NCBI GenBank assembly: GCA_018064665.1
Contig: JAGHUV010000005.1
Span: forward strand, 1 to 44,328
Source: Candidatus Crickella caballi
GTDB taxonomy: Bacteria > Bacillota > Clostridia > Peptostreptococcales > Anaerovoracaceae
Length of the DNA: 44,328 bases
Reading direction: 5' to 3'
A program made the translations under genes and the position numbers. Below the pieces are notes generated by a model. The model was not told where the DNA came from and ran no database searches. It was given only the letters and a program-made list of their open reading frames with translations. Positions 32,041-41,834 of this stretch are shown here, in pieces (within the stretch, counting starts at the first letter, position 1; every line of letters begins with the position of its first letter).

Positions 32041-32793
32041 CTACATGATTATGCCAATCGGGCAGTGATCACTTCCGAACACTTCATTGTAGATTTCCGC
32101 CTCTTTAAGACTGTCCTTTATCCTGTCTGAAACGATGAAATAATCGATTCTCCATCCCACATTTCTCTCTCTGGCTTTCATTCTGTATGACCACCATGAG
32201 TACTTTACGGTCTCGGGGTACATATATCTGAAGCTGTCCGTAAAGCCTGCGCCAAGAAGCTCTGTCATCTTGCCTCTCTCCTCATCCGAGAAGCCTGCAT
32301 TTCCTCTGTTAGGGCCCGGATTTTTAAGGTCTATCTCGTTATGAGCCACATTAAGATCGCCGCAATATATTACAGGCTTAAGCTCATCAAGTTCCTTCAT
32401 ATATTCACGCATCGCATCCTCAAACTCACATCTGTAATCAATACGCGCAAGACCGTCCTGTGCATTAGGTACATAGCAGCAAATAAGATAGAACTCAGGA
32501 TATTCCAGCGTTATAACTCTTCCTTCTTCATCATGTTCTCCATGAATTCCATATGCAACACTAAGCGGCTCACCCATGCTTTTACGTGCAAAGATCGCAG
32601 TACCGGAGTATCCCTTCTTTACAGCATAGTTGTAATATTCATAATAATCCTCCGGATGAAAATCCGCCTGGCCTTCCTGCATCTTGGTTTCCTGAAGACA
32701 GAAAAAGTCCGCATTCATCTCCTCGAAGATTTCCTCAAAGCCCTTCTTCAGCACTGCTCTGAATCCATTTACATTCCAACTGACAAATTTCAT
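32041..32793 (-). CDS. exoA: Exodeoxyribonuclease III / AP endonuclease
   Basis: 250 residues of the EEP (exonuclease-endonuclease-phosphatase) fold, cutting 5' to abasic sites and degrading 3' ends in base-excision repair. MKFVSWNVNGFRAVLKKGFEE and FCLQETKMQ (metal Glu) start the domain, YCGDLNVAHNEIDL carries the catalytic Asp/Asn, WRIDYFIVS the Asp for the His-Asp pair and SDHCPIG the His. The length is right for the B. subtilis ExoA type. GAGGT precedes the ATG at 32793. It begins 2 nt after the lysozyme gene, so the two are linked. Confidence 0.96.
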   Translation of the reverse strand: MKFVSWNVNGFRAVLKKGFEEIFEEMNADFFCLQETKMQEGQADFHPEDYYEYYNYAVKKGYSGTAIFARKSMGEPLSVAYGIHGEHDEEGRVITLEYPEFYLICCYVPNAQDGLARIDYRCEFEDAMREYMKELDELKPVIYCGDLNVAHNEIDLKNPGPNRGNAGFSDEERGKMTELLGAGFTDSFRYMYPETVKYSWWSYRMKARERNVGWRIDYFIVSDRIKDSLKEAEIYNEVFGSDHCPIGIIM

Positions 32794-32795
32794 AT

Positions 32796-33929
32796 CTACC
32801 TCACTTCATAGGACGCCGCTTTGATATCACGATATCCGTTAATACCGTGTACCAGTACATACGCATTGCCCTTCTCACTGTTCTTGACATAGGAAAGCGT
32901 ATAGTCTTTACCTTCCCGCATTCTCCTGCCTTCAGCATCAGTAACTGTGGCCTTGACCTCGGCTCCCTTGCGCTTGTATTTTACTGAAGTCTTCTTAAGC
33001 GAAACATTGCATTTCTCTACCGAAATCCGCTTTCCCGGATTAACGCACCACATTCTGGTCGCTCCATCTTTATTGATATACATAAAGTCGTGGTCTACAG
33101 GCTTATCAATTCCGCCCACATTCACCTGATCGGAGCACTGCCAGAATCTGTACCCGGATTCAAGGCTGCACTCACCCGCAAACTCCGCAACCCACAGATT
33201 TGTCTCATTATCAATATAATTTGCATCCATATAATGCGTCAGCATGTCCGTATTGGCATATATTCCAGAGCTGTAACCCGCGTCTTCCACTGTCCTGCAG
33301 AAAGCAAGAACTATATCGTGATACATCGCTGCAGTGTTCATTGTTCCGGATTGAATTACCTTATCCAGTCTTCCTCCCGGATATATCTCATAATCGATGA
33401 TAAGAGGCAAATCAATATCGTAGCCGTCTACTATATCGAGCAAAGCCCTGGCCTCTTCAACCGCCTCTTCCGTACTGGTTGCCTGCGAGTAATAGTACGC
33501 GCCTACCATAAGTCCGACCTTATTGGCTTCTGTCGCATTTCTGCTGAAGCAGCTGTCAACGTTCAGTGTTCCCTCTTTGGCACCTCTATAGCCCGCACGA
33601 ATAAAAGCAAAATCCACTCCGCTTGACTTTACTTTCTTCCATTTAATGCTGTCTCCCTGATGCTCCGAAACGTCTATGCCGTTCAGAACGAGATGGTCCT
33701 GAAACTCAGCTTTGTGCGTATATCCTTCGTCACTGATGAATTCTGAGCTGTGCCAGCTTATATAGCTGCACAGTGAAGCAATTCCATAAATTATCAGGAG
33801 CAGAACCAAAAAAACACCTGCAATCCTTATGTACTGCTTCGGGCCGAGTTTGTGTTTTCTTCCGGCGGAAGCATGTTTTGCCTTTGCAGGGTCAGTTCTG
33901 TTGTCTGTCTTTTTTCTTATTTTCTTCAT
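32796..33929 (-). CDS. Membrane-anchored GH25 lysozyme
   Basis: 377 residues from MKKIRKKTDNR. A Lys/Arg-rich tail (1-32) and one membrane segment (IAGVFLVLLLIIYGIASLC, about 35-53) place the rest outside the cell. The GH25 muramidase domain starts NGIDVSEHQG; LIIDYEI holds the catalytic Asp/Glu pair (DYE) and RFWQCSDQ and DHDFMY are later family blocks. The last 75 residues are a beta-strand repeat with GKDYTLSYVKN, similar to surface 'GTDYTVSYSNN' Ig-like repeats. Probably cuts peptidoglycan N-acetylmuramyl bonds during growth. The start is weakly supported: TACAAT at 33935-33940 lies just before it. Confidence 0.9.
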   Translation of the reverse strand: MKKIRKKTDNRTDPAKAKHASAGRKHKLGPKQYIRIAGVFLVLLLIIYGIASLCSYISWHSSEFISDEGYTHKAEFQDHLVLNGIDVSEHQGDSIKWKKVKSSGVDFAFIRAGYRGAKEGTLNVDSCFSRNATEANKVGLMVGAYYYSQATSTEEAVEEARALLDIVDGYDIDLPLIIDYEIYPGGRLDKVIQSGTMNTAAMYHDIVLAFCRTVEDAGYSSGIYANTDMLTHYMDANYIDNETNLWVAEFAGECSLESGYRFWQCSDQVNVGGIDKPVDHDFMYINKDGATRMWCVNPGKRISVEKCNVSLKKTSVKYKRKGAEVKATVTDAEGRRMREGKDYTLSYVKNSEKGNAYVLVHGINGYRDIKAASYEVR

Positions 33930-34050
33930 GTCCGTATTGTACCACAAGAGGAGGTTTTTCAAAAATACCAACTGTGAAATTGCGAAGCAGAATCTGCCGT
34001 CGAATAACCGGTAATAATATAAACTATCACCTAGCAGCCAAAGGATAATA

Positions 34051-34079
34051 AAACTGCCGGTTGTAATCGCCGGCAGTTT
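34051..34079 (-). terminator. Terminator of the hrcA-grpE-dnaK-dnaJ operon
   Basis: Minus-strand hairpin AAACTGCCGG / CCGGCAGTTT with a 9-nt loop followed by TATTATCC; about 50 nt after the dnaJ stop codon. Confidence 0.85.
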
Positions 34080-34128
34080 GTTAATTCAGATTGATGCAAA
34101 TCTGTGCATCCTGCAGATGCTTTATGTT

Positions 34129-35274
34129 TTAGAACTTCAGTTTTTCAAATGCCTTCTTCTTAGGATAAGCATTTGTTCCCACTGCTCCGGCCATTTCTCT
34201 GATAGCCTTCTTTTCCTTCATGCTGAGCTTAGTAGGTACCTCTACGATAACCTTAACATAAAGATCTCCCTTGCGTCCTGTACGCACATTAGGTGCGCCC
34301 TTGCCCTTGAGTCTGAAGGTTGAACCCGTCTGAGTTCCCGCTGTGATGTTGTAGGAATATGTTTCTCCGAAGCCCGGAACATTGACCTTAGCACCAAGTG
34401 CAGCCTCTTCAAAAGTGATAGGTAAATCCAGATACAGATCGTCGCCCTTGCGTTTGTAGTAGCTGTGTGGTCTAACATTGATAACCAGATAGAGATCTCC
34501 ATCAGGTCCGCCGTTCACGCCCGGGCCACCCTGTCCGCGCAGAGTGATGATGCTGTCGTTGTCTACTCCTGCAGGAATGTCTGCTTTGATCTTTACCTTC
34601 TTGCGAATACGTCCTGTTCCGCTGCAGTCAGGACAAGGATTCTCTATCATCTGGCCTGAACCGCCGCACTTAGGACAGGTTGTCACATTCTGGAATCTGC
34701 CAAAAGGAGTATTGCTTACCTGCGTTACCTGACCGCTTCCGCCGCACTGATCGCAAGTCTTCTTGCCCGTGCCCGCTTTGGCACCTGTTCCGTCGCAGGT
34801 CTTACACTTAACGTCTTTATTGATTTCGATCTGCTTGTTACAGCCGAAGAGAGCATCAGTGAAGTCTATGGTAATTGTCTTCTGGAGGTCCTGTCCCTTC
34901 TGCGGACCGTTACGTCTGCGTCTTGAACTGCCGCCGCCAAAGCCGCCGAACATATCAAAGATATCCTCGAATCCGCCAAAGCCACCGGCACCGCCGAATC
35001 CACCGAAGCCGCCGCCGAAAGGTCCCTGACCCGCACCGTAGTTAGGATCTACTCCAGCGTGTCCGAATCTGTCATATTTGCTTTTCTTGTCAGGATCGGA
35101 AAGCACCTCATATGCTTCGTTGATTTCCTTGAACTTCTCCTCGGCTGACTTGTCACCCGGATTCTTGTCAGGGTGATACTTCATTGCGCCTTTTCTGTAC
35201 GCCTTCTTGATCTCGTCGTCCGAAGCACCTTTCTGAACACCAAGGACCTCATAATAGTCCCTTTTGTCTGCCAT
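34129..35274 (-). CDS. dnaJ: Chaperone protein DnaJ
   Basis: 381 residues, a type I J-protein. J domain with the HPD motif ([10 protein letters not shown]), Gly/Phe-rich region (about 75-115, many GGFGG repeats), a zinc-finger region with four CxxCxGxG motifs ([32 protein letters not shown]) and C-terminal substrate-binding domains. It delivers unfolded proteins to DnaK and stimulates its ATPase. The ATG has GAGGAGAG upstream, 20 nt after dnaK. Confidence 0.98.
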   Translation of the reverse strand: MADKRDYYEVLGVQKGASDDEIKKAYRKGAMKYHPDKNPGDKSAEEKFKEINEAYEVLSDPDKKSKYDRFGHAGVDPNYGAGQGPFGGGFGGFGGAGGFGGFEDIFDMFGGFGGGSSRRRRNGPQKGQDLQKTITIDFTDALFGCNKQIEINKDVKCKTCDGTGAKAGTGKKTCDQCGGSGQVTQVSNTPFGRFQNVTTCPKCGGSGQMIENPCPDCSGTGRIRKKVKIKADIPAGVDNDSIITLRGQGGPGVNGGPDGDLYLVINVRPHSYYKRKGDDLYLDLPITFEEAALGAKVNVPGFGETYSYNITAGTQTGSTFRLKGKGAPNVRTGRKGDLYVKVIVEVPTKLSMKEKKAIREMAGAVGTNAYPKKKAFEKLKF

Positions 35275-35294
35275 AATTACTCTCCTCTTGACCC

Positions 35295-37202
35295 TTAGTC
35301 GTCTACTACCTCGTAGTCAGCGTCTACAGTTCCGTCATTTGCCGGACCCTGCTGTGCTCCGCCGAAGTCACCCATGTTGTTAGGGTCAAAGCCCTGTGCA
35401 CCTCCAAAGCCACCCATGTTGTTAGGGTCGAAGCCCTGTGCGCCGCCCTGTGCACCTGCAGCAGCCTGTGCTTCCTGATAGATTCTTGTTGAGATTGGAT
35501 AGAATGCATTTGTCAGTGCTTCCATCTTAGTCTTCATTCCCTCTGTATCGTTAGCATCGATAGCAGCCTGGAGGTCAGCCTTAGCAGACTCAACAGCAGA
35601 CTTCTCAGCTTCTGTAACCTTGTCGCCGAGATCGCCCAGCTGCTTCTCGATTTCGAATACCATGCCTTCTGCCTGGTTTCTTGTCTCAACAGCTTCCTTC
35701 TGTTTCTTATCCTCTTCAGCATACTGCTCAGCTTCCTTGATCTTAGCATTGATCTCGTCCTCTGAAAGCTTTGTTGAAGAAGTGATAGTGATTCTCTGCT
35801 CCTTGCCTGTAGCCATATCCTTAGCGCTTACATTTACGATACCGTTTGCATCGATGTCGAATGTAACCTCGATCTGAGGAATTCCACGTGGAGCTGGTGC
35901 AATACCTGTGAGCTGGAATCTGCCGAGTGTGATGTTTCCGGCAGCCATCTGTCTCTCACCCTGCATTACGTGAATATCTACTGCAGTCTGGTTGTCAGCT
36001 GCTGTTGAGAAGATCTGGCTCTTCTTAGTAGGAATAGTTGTATTTCTCTCAATCAGTCTTGTAGCAACACCGCCGAGTGTCTCGATGGACAGTGACAGTG
36101 GTGTAACGTCGAGAAGAAGAATGTCATTTACTTCACCTGTAAGTACGCCTGCCTGGATGGATGCTCCGATAGCTACGCACTCATCAGGGTTGATTCCCTT
36201 GAACGGCTCCTTGCCTGTAACTCTCTTAACAGCTTCCTGAACTGCAGGGATTCTTGTTGATCCGCCAACCAGGATAACCTTTGCGAGGTCTGCAGAAGTA
36301 ACGCCTGCATCCTGCATTGCTTTGTGCATAGGCTCGATAGTCTTGTCTACGAGATCCTTAGTGAGCTGGTCAAATCTTGCTCTTGTCAGATCCATATCCA
36401 GGTGCAGTGGGCCTGCCTGTGATACTGTGATGAATGGCAGGTTAATCTTAGTTGTCTGAGCACTTGAGAGCTCCTTCTTAGCCTTCTCAGCAGCTTCCTT
36501 CAATCTCTGCAGAGCCATCTTATCCTGTCTGAGGTCGATTCCGTTCTCCTTCTGGAAGGATTCAGCCAGGAAGTTCATGATAGCGTTGTCAAAGTCGTCT
36601 CCGCCAAGCTTAGTGTCGCCGTTTGTTGCAAGAACTTCGAATACTCCGTCGCCAAGCTCGAGGATGGATACGTCGAATGTACCGCCACCCAGGTCATAAA
36701 CCAGGATCTTCTGTGAACCGTCAGTCTTGTCAAGTCCATATGCCAGTGATGCAGCTGTAGGCTCGTTGATGATTCTCTTAACCTCAAGTCCTGCGATCTT
36801 TCCTGCATCCTTAGTTGCCTGCTTCTGAGCGTCTGAGAAGTATGCAGGAACTGTAATAACTGCCTCTGTAACCTTCTCACCAAGATATGCCTCTGCATCG
36901 CTCTTCAGCTTTGCAAGAATCATTGCAGAAATATCCTGTGGTGTGTAGTCCTTACCGTCTACTGTTACCTTGTAGGCTTCTCCCATATGTCTCTTAATGG
37001 AAGCAATTGTTCTGTCAGGGTTAGTGATAGCCTGTCTCTTAGCTGTCTCGCCGACAAGTCTCTCTCCCTTATCTGTGAAAGCAACTACTGATGGAGTTGT
37101 TCTCATTCCCTCTGCGTTAGTAATTACTGTAGGCTCTCCGCCTTCGAGTACTGCAACGCAGCTGTTGGTTGTTCCAAGATCGATTCCGATAACTTTACTC
37201 AT
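35295..37202 (-). CDS. dnaK: Chaperone protein DnaK (Hsp70)
   Basis: 635 residues. [18 protein letters not shown] starts the nucleotide-binding domain, [15 protein letters not shown] and [13 protein letters not shown] are the other Hsp70 signatures, then the substrate-binding domain with [14 protein letters not shown]. The disordered tail repeats [13 protein letters not shown] twice ([18 protein letters not shown]), probably by short duplication. Cytoplasmic ATP-dependent chaperone; heat-controlled through the CIRCE element before hrcA. GGAGG precedes the ATG. Confidence 0.99.
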   Translation of the reverse strand: MSKVIGIDLGTTNSCVAVLEGGEPTVITNAEGMRTTPSVVAFTDKGERLVGETAKRQAITNPDRTIASIKRHMGEAYKVTVDGKDYTPQDISAMILAKLKSDAEAYLGEKVTEAVITVPAYFSDAQKQATKDAGKIAGLEVKRIINEPTAASLAYGLDKTDGSQKILVYDLGGGTFDVSILELGDGVFEVLATNGDTKLGGDDFDNAIMNFLAESFQKENGIDLRQDKMALQRLKEAAEKAKKELSSAQTTKINLPFITVSQAGPLHLDMDLTRARFDQLTKDLVDKTIEPMHKAMQDAGVTSADLAKVILVGGSTRIPAVQEAVKRVTGKEPFKGINPDECVAIGASIQAGVLTGEVNDILLLDVTPLSLSIETLGGVATRLIERNTTIPTKKSQIFSTAADNQTAVDIHVMQGERQMAAGNITLGRFQLTGIAPAPRGIPQIEVTFDIDANGIVNVSAKDMATGKEQRITITSSTKLSEDEINAKIKEAEQYAEEDKKQKEAVETRNQAEGMVFEIEKQLGDLGDKVTEAEKSAVESAKADLQAAIDANDTEGMKTKMEALTNAFYPISTRIYQEAQAAAGAQGGAQGFDPNNMGGFGGAQGFDPNNMGDFGGAQQGPANDGTVDADYEVVDD

Positions 37203-37236
37203 TTTTATGTCCTCCTATATAATCAGGTATTTTTAA

Positions 37237-37878
37237 CTATTTTGATACGGCTACCATTGAAGGTCTTACTACCTTGTCATTTATTGTGTAACCCTTCTGC
37301 AGCACCTTGCTGACTTTGCCGGATTCGTGCTCTTCGCTCTCCTCCATCATAACCGCATTATGCAGATTAGGGTCGAAAGTCTCTCCGAGTGCTTCTATTT
37401 CCTTAACTCCTGCATTGCCCAAAGCTGTCTTCATCTGTTCGAAGATGAGCGACATTCCCTTGGCATATGCTTCTGCATCATCTGCCGGGCTTGCCTCAAG
37501 TGCTCTTTCAAAATTGTCGAGTACAGGAAGAAGGTCATTTACGATCTTCTCGTTGGCATAAGCATGAATGTCTGACTTCTCCTTGGCTGCTCTCTTCTTA
37601 AAGTTCTGGAATTCAGCCATTAGTCTCATATAACGTTCAGACTCTGCCTCAGGCTTTTCTTCGGTCTCCTCAGGCTTAGCTTCAGCCTCGCCCTTTTCGG
37701 CATCATCCGGAATTTCAGCTTCTTCAGTGCCCTTGTCGGCCTTGGAAGCCTCCGCATTATCCTCTTCTGCTTTGGCAGCCTTGGCTTCTTCATCGGCCTT
37801 CTTCTCGGCCTCTTTCTTTCTAAGGTGTTCTGCCAGCTCCTCAGCAGTCATTTCATCGCTGTCTTTGATATCTATCAT
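37237..37878 (-). CDS. grpE: Nucleotide exchange factor GrpE
   Basis: 213 residues. Residues 1-80 are very acidic and Lys/Ala-rich (probably disordered), followed by a long dimer-forming helix (ERYMRLMAEFQNFKKRAAKEK) and the compact C-terminal beta domain that contacts DnaK (FDPNLHNAVMMEE, VSKVLQKGYTINDKVVRPSMVAVSK, family signature). Releases ADP from DnaK. Its start overlaps the hrcA stop codon by 4 nt, indicating translational coupling. Confidence 0.97.
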   Translation of the reverse strand: MIDIKDSDEMTAEELAEHLRKKEAEKKADEEAKAAKAEEDNAEASKADKGTEEAEIPDDAEKGEAEAKPEETEEKPEAESERYMRLMAEFQNFKKRAAKEKSDIHAYANEKIVNDLLPVLDNFERALEASPADDAEAYAKGMSLIFEQMKTALGNAGVKEIEALGETFDPNLHNAVMMEESEEHESGKVSKVLQKGYTINDKVVRPSMVAVSK

Positions 37879-38918
37879 TTCTTGTCATCATCCTTTCCTT
37901 CAGTAAGTCTGAATGACTCACTCAGGTTATTTGTAAGGTATTCCATTATTGAGGTTACCTCGTCGTACTTCATTCTGGTTGGTCCTATAACTCCGATCTT
38001 TCCGACCATCTTGCCGTCCACATGGTATGTTGCCGTAATCAGTGTGCAGTCCTTCATGGAATCGTTCTCATCACCTATTGTGATAACCACACCCTCGTCT
38101 CTGTCGAGCATCTTCCTTGTGAACTCATCCTTACGTGCGAACATCTGCATGAAATCGCGCGCTCGGTCTATGCTTGAATACTCCGGAATGTTGAAGATGT
38201 TGGTCATACCTTCCATATACAGATGTACATTCAGCATGTCCTCGAGCGTCTTCATGAAGCTTGGCATAACGCTGCCTCGCAGCTGGCTCAACGCCTCAAT
38301 ATCCGTTCCAACATCTTCTATGATCTCACCCTTGAGTGCATCATCGAGTGTTCTGCCCTTGTAGGTCACAGTCATGTGCTTGCCGAGCATCTCGAGCGAT
38401 TCCTGTGTGTACGGAACCGAAAGCCTCAAAGTAGTATTCGTTACGTTACCGCTGTTTCCGACAATCATGAGGATTATCGTCCTTGCATCTACAGGCATAA
38501 GTCTTATGAATGCTATAGTGTCTTCATTTACTGACGGTGTCATTGCGAAGGATGCCAGATGAGTGATCTCACTGAGCAGCTCTGCCGCATGTCTGATTGT
38601 CGCATCGAACTCATCTCTGCTTGCCGCAAGTCTGTCATTGATAAGTCTCTTGTCTCTGGCGCTTAAGTTCTTCTTCTGCATCAGATCATCAACGTATAAT
38701 CTGTATGCCTTGTCCGAAGGAACTCGTCCTGCCGAGGTATGCGGATGTGTCAGGTATCCCATCTCTTCGAGATCTGACATCTCATTTCTGATGGTTGCCG
38801 GACTGACGCCCAAATCGTACTTCTTTGCTATAGATCTTGAGCCGACCGGTTCGGCGTTCTCAACATAGTCACTTATGATTGCCTGTAATATCTGTAATTG
38901 TCTTTCGCTAAGATCCAT
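37875..38918 (-). CDS. hrcA: Heat-inducible transcription repressor HrcA
   Basis: 347 residues. The N-terminal winged helix (LSERQLQILQAIISDYVENAEPVGSRSIAKKYDLGVSPATIRNEMSDLEEMGYL) is the strongest match, followed by a GAF-like and dimerisation domain. It represses the operon through the CIRCE operator and is made active by GroEL (known of the family). The ATG has GGAGG 6 nt upstream and lies 21 nt downstream of the CIRCE element. Confidence 0.97.
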   Translation of the reverse strand: MDLSERQLQILQAIISDYVENAEPVGSRSIAKKYDLGVSPATIRNEMSDLEEMGYLTHPHTSAGRVPSDKAYRLYVDDLMQKKNLSARDKRLINDRLAASRDEFDATIRHAAELLSEITHLASFAMTPSVNEDTIAFIRLMPVDARTIILMIVGNSGNVTNTTLRLSVPYTQESLEMLGKHMTVTYKGRTLDDALKGEIIEDVGTDIEALSQLRGSVMPSFMKTLEDMLNVHLYMEGMTNIFNIPEYSSIDRARDFMQMFARKDEFTRKMLDRDEGVVITIGDENDSMKDCTLITATYHVDGKMVGKIGVIGPTRMKYDEVTSIMEYLTNNLSESFRLTEGKDDDKK

Positions 38919-38939
38919 GAGCGCCTCCTTTCCGTTTTG

Positions 38940-38966
38940 TTAGCACTCACTCTTGCAGAGTGCTAA
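38940..38966. promoter_or_regulatory. CIRCE operator (HrcA-binding site)
   Basis: Perfect consensus TTAGCACTC-N9-GAGTGCTAA (arms 38940-38948 and 38958-38966) in the leader of hrcA, where HrcA blocks transcription. Confidence 0.98.
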
Positions 38967-38979
38967 TTGCTACATGCAT

Positions 38980-39008
38980 AATATAACGCATAGCGAATTT
39001 AGTGTCAA
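38980..39008 (-). promoter_or_regulatory. Promoter of the hrcA operon
   Basis: Minus-strand TTGACA (39003-39008) and TATATT (38980-38985) with a 17-bp spacer, directly followed by CIRCE: the classical arrangement. Confidence 0.9.
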
Positions 39009-39062
39009 CATTTATTTATATGAAGATTATGTGATTTCCTATGCTTTTCAATACAATAAAAA

Positions 39063-39091
39063 ACCTCTCTCCCGTCATGCGGGAAAGAGGT
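39063..39091 (-). terminator. Terminator after potC
   Basis: Minus-strand hairpin ACCTCTTTCCCG / CGGGAGAGAGGT (one mismatch) with a short loop and a TTTTTTATTG tail, 15 nt after the potC stop. No potD lies between potC and this terminator. Confidence 0.9.
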
Positions 39092-39105
39092 CGTATTTAC
39101 TGTCA

Positions 39106-39882
39106 CTATGCGGCCATTTTGTCCGCTTTGTTCTGCTTGTAGTTTACGATTATCAGCGTAACCAGCGCTACCACAAATATGATTGTGCTGAGCGCAAACA
39201 GCGAAGGTCTTATTCCGATCTTAACCTCACTGTAGATAAGTGTACTGATTGTGTTGATTCCTGCACCTCTTGTGAAGTAAGTGATGATAAAGTCATCTAC
39301 CGACATCGTGAAGCTGAGCAGGAAGCCGGAGCTGATTCCCGGCCACAGTTCAGGCAAAACGATCTTTCTGAACGCATACTTCTCCGATGCGCCAAGATCA
39401 AGCGCCGCCTCGTAAAGCTTATCTGTATTCTTGTTAAGTCTCGGTCTTACCGAAAGTATTACATAAGGAATGCAGAAGGTAGCATGACTGAACAGAATTG
39501 TACAATATCCGCGAGGTACTCCTATCATAAGGAAGAAAAGCATAAGAGCTATTCCTGTTACGATATCCGCATTAAGCATAGGAATATTGTTGGCAGCCAG
39601 GAGTACATTCTCGGTTCTCGGCTTCATAGCGTCAATGCCGAGAACGGCCATCGTTCCGACGATGGTCGCAATCAGCGCAGCTAAGATTGCGATTGAGAAT
39701 GTGTTGACGATAGCTCCCAGCATGAGCTTGCTCTGGAAAAGCTCCGCATACCAGTGAAGGCTGAATCTTGTAAAAACCGCCATTGACTTTGCTTCATTAA
39801 ACGAAAGCACCATAAGAGTCAGTATCGGCAGATACAGAAACAGCATTATTATTAAAATGTAAATCTTGCCTAATCTTTTCAT
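39106..39882 (-). CDS. potC: Spermidine/putrescine ABC transporter permease PotC
   Basis: 258 residues with about six membrane segments. The cytoplasmic loop EAALDLGASEKYAFRKIVLPELWPGISSG is the EAA motif that docks on PotA, with the final LPxxxPGIxSG as in PotC. It is the second membrane subunit of the polyamine importer and starts within the potB stop (TAATG), so translation is coupled. Length equals that of E. coli PotC. Confidence 0.93.
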   Translation of the reverse strand: MKRLGKIYILIIMLFLYLPILTLMVLSFNEAKSMAVFTRFSLHWYAELFQSKLMLGAIVNTFSIAILAALIATIVGTMAVLGIDAMKPRTENVLLAANNIPMLNADIVTGIALMLFFLMIGVPRGYCTILFSHATFCIPYVILSVRPRLNKNTDKLYEAALDLGASEKYAFRKIVLPELWPGISSGFLLSFTMSVDDFIITYFTRGAGINTISTLIYSEVKIGIRPSLFALSTIIFVVALVTLIIVNYKQNKADKMAA

Positions 39883-40697
39883 TAAATAAGTGACTCTCCT
39901 CCGGTCTTATCGAATTTCCTGAGGAATAACATACTGACAATTATGAACAGCATCATTACGAGCGAAAGTCCCGAGCCGAGATACCAGTTGGAATTCACGG
40001 TGAACTCCTGCTCTATTATATTTCCTATGAGGTTTATCTTTCCTCCGCCCAGCATATTGGAAATAACGAACGTAGTCAGCGCAGGAATAAATACCATAGT
40101 TATACCGCTGACAATACCCGGTACAGACAGCGGAAGTATAACTGATGTGTAGACCTTCTTCCTGCTTGCTCCAAGATCGTAGGCCGCCTCGATGAGATGG
40201 TTGTCAATCTTGGATACAGTATTGTATATAGGAAGGATCATAAACGGCAGGAAGTCATATACCATACCCAGAACGATAGCGCCCGGAGTATTCATGAGCT
40301 CCTGGCGAGGAAGTCCTACCATAGTTATCAGCGTATTGATAACTCCCTGTCTCTCAAGGAGAACCTGCCATGCCATAGTACGAAGCAGGAAGTTCATCCA
40401 CATAGGAAGTATGAATACGAAAATCATAAAGCCCTGCTTACCGTACTTGCTGTCCTTAAGAATCATTGCCATAGGGAAAGCAAGAATCAGGCACACCAGT
40501 GTACTTATAAACGCAAGCAAAAGCGACAGCCCCAGCGCCTGCATATGGTCATGCTGAAACATTGCCGTAATATTGGCAAATGTAAAGCCACCGTCTCGCG
40601 CTGTAAAGCCGTAGTATGCGATGGACAGCAGCGGAATAAGAGTACCCGCTATTATCCATACTATAAAAGGTGTTGCATATCTTTTTCTGCTTATCAT
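39882..40697 (-). CDS. potB: Spermidine/putrescine ABC transporter permease PotB
   Basis: 271 residues with six membrane segments. The EAA loop reads EAAYDLGASRKKVYTSVILPLSVPGIVSG; RTMAWQVLLERQGVIN is a typical PotB block. Partner of PotC in the membrane. Its start overlaps the potA stop as TAATG. Assignment to polyamines rests on family similarity and on the potA neighbour. Confidence 0.92.
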   Translation of the reverse strand: MISRKRYATPFIVWIIAGTLIPLLSIAYYGFTARDGGFTFANITAMFQHDHMQALGLSLLLAFISTLVCLILAFPMAMILKDSKYGKQGFMIFVFILPMWMNFLLRTMAWQVLLERQGVINTLITMVGLPRQELMNTPGAIVLGMVYDFLPFMILPIYNTVSKIDNHLIEAAYDLGASRKKVYTSVILPLSVPGIVSGITMVFIPALTTFVISNMLGGGKINLIGNIIEQEFTVNSNWYLGSGLSLVMMLFIIVSMLFLRKFDKTGGESLI

Positions 40698-41782
40698 TAA
40701 AGGTCAATCTCCATTGCAGATTCTGCTTCGCTCTTAGGCTTGTGCATTATCTGAATATTCTCAGGGCGTACATACATTCCTATCTTAGCACCTACATCAT
40801 GCTGGTCGTAGTTCTGCAGCAGCCACTCAATCTTACCGTCTTCACTCTGAACGAGCATCTCGTAATGTACTCCGATAAAGAGCTTCGAGATAATAGTTCC
40901 GTTGAACAGGCCTTTTCCGTAAGGACGAATCTCTATATCCTCAGGTCTGATTACAACATCGACACGCTTCTTTGGAGGGAAGCCCTGCTCTGTTCCGTCG
41001 ATGCACGGGAACTGTATGCCGTTGATTTCAACAACTCTCTCATCAACCATTTTGCCGGACAGAATGTTGCTGTCGCCGATAAAGTCCGCAACAAACGCAT
41101 TGATCGGCTCATCGTAAATCTCTTCCGGAGTACCCTCCTGCTGGATGTATCCCTCGTTCATTACAACGACCTTATCCGACATTGTGAGCGCTTCTTCCTG
41201 ATCGTGCGTAACATATATAAATGTAATTCCCAGTTCCTTCTTGAGTCGAACCAGTTCATATTGCATTTCCTGTCTCAGCTTCAGGTCCAGAGCTCCGAGA
41301 GGCTCATCGAGCAGAAGCACCTTAGGCTCATTAACAATAGCCCTTGCCATTGCAATTCTCTGCTGCTGTCCGCCGGACAGCTGATCGATACGTCTGTTTT
41401 CATAGCCCTTCAGGTTAACCAGCTTAAGCGCATACTTGATCTTATCCTTGATGTACGCATCACTCTTGCCGCTTACTCTCAGTCCGAACGCAATGTTCTC
41501 TCCGACATTCATATGCGGGAACAGAGCGTAGTTCTGGAATACAGTATTGATGTTACGCTGGTTGGCAGGAAGTGTTGTAATATCCTGTCCGTCAAAATAT
41601 ACGATACCCGAATCAGGCTGCTCAAAGCCGCCAATAATACGAAGAGTCGTTGTCTTGCCGCAACCCGAAGGTCCGAGCAAAGTAACAAACTCGTTTTCTC
41701 CGACAGTAAGGTCAATGCCGTTCAAAACGACATTTTCATCGAAGCTTTTAGTTATATTTTCCAGTCTGATCAGTTCGTTCAA
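40697..41782 (-). CDS. potA: Spermidine/putrescine ABC transporter ATPase PotA
   Basis: 361 residues. Walker A GPSGCGKTT, Q-loop, signature LSGGQQQRIAMARAI, Walker B VLLLDEPLGALD and the His switch THDQEEAL are all intact, followed by the C-terminal TOBE-type regulatory domain (from about residue 240). Start is TTG at 41782 (NELIRLENITK follows) with AGGAG 8-9 nt upstream. It energises PotBC; no solute-binding PotD is encoded next to it. Confidence 0.95.
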   Translation of the reverse strand: MNELIRLENITKSFDENVVLNGIDLTVGENEFVTLLGPSGCGKTTTLRIIGGFEQPDSGIVYFDGQDITTLPANQRNINTVFQNYALFPHMNVGENIAFGLRVSGKSDAYIKDKIKYALKLVNLKGYENRRIDQLSGGQQQRIAMARAIVNEPKVLLLDEPLGALDLKLRQEMQYELVRLKKELGITFIYVTHDQEEALTMSDKVVVMNEGYIQQEGTPEEIYDEPINAFVADFIGDSNILSGKMVDERVVEINGIQFPCIDGTEQGFPPKKRVDVVIRPEDIEIRPYGKGLFNGTIISKLFIGVHYEMLVQSEDGKIEWLLQNYDQHDVGAKIGMYVRPENIQIMHKPKSEAESAMEIDL

Positions 41783-41834
41783 TTCTTAATCTCCTATTTC
41801 AGAAAACCGGTTTCCTCTGCCCTTAATGAGAAAC

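Noticed and set aside
38940..38966. Terminator reading of the CIRCE inverted repeat
   Set aside because: Position, exact arm sequence and spacing match the HrcA operator; no T-tract follows.
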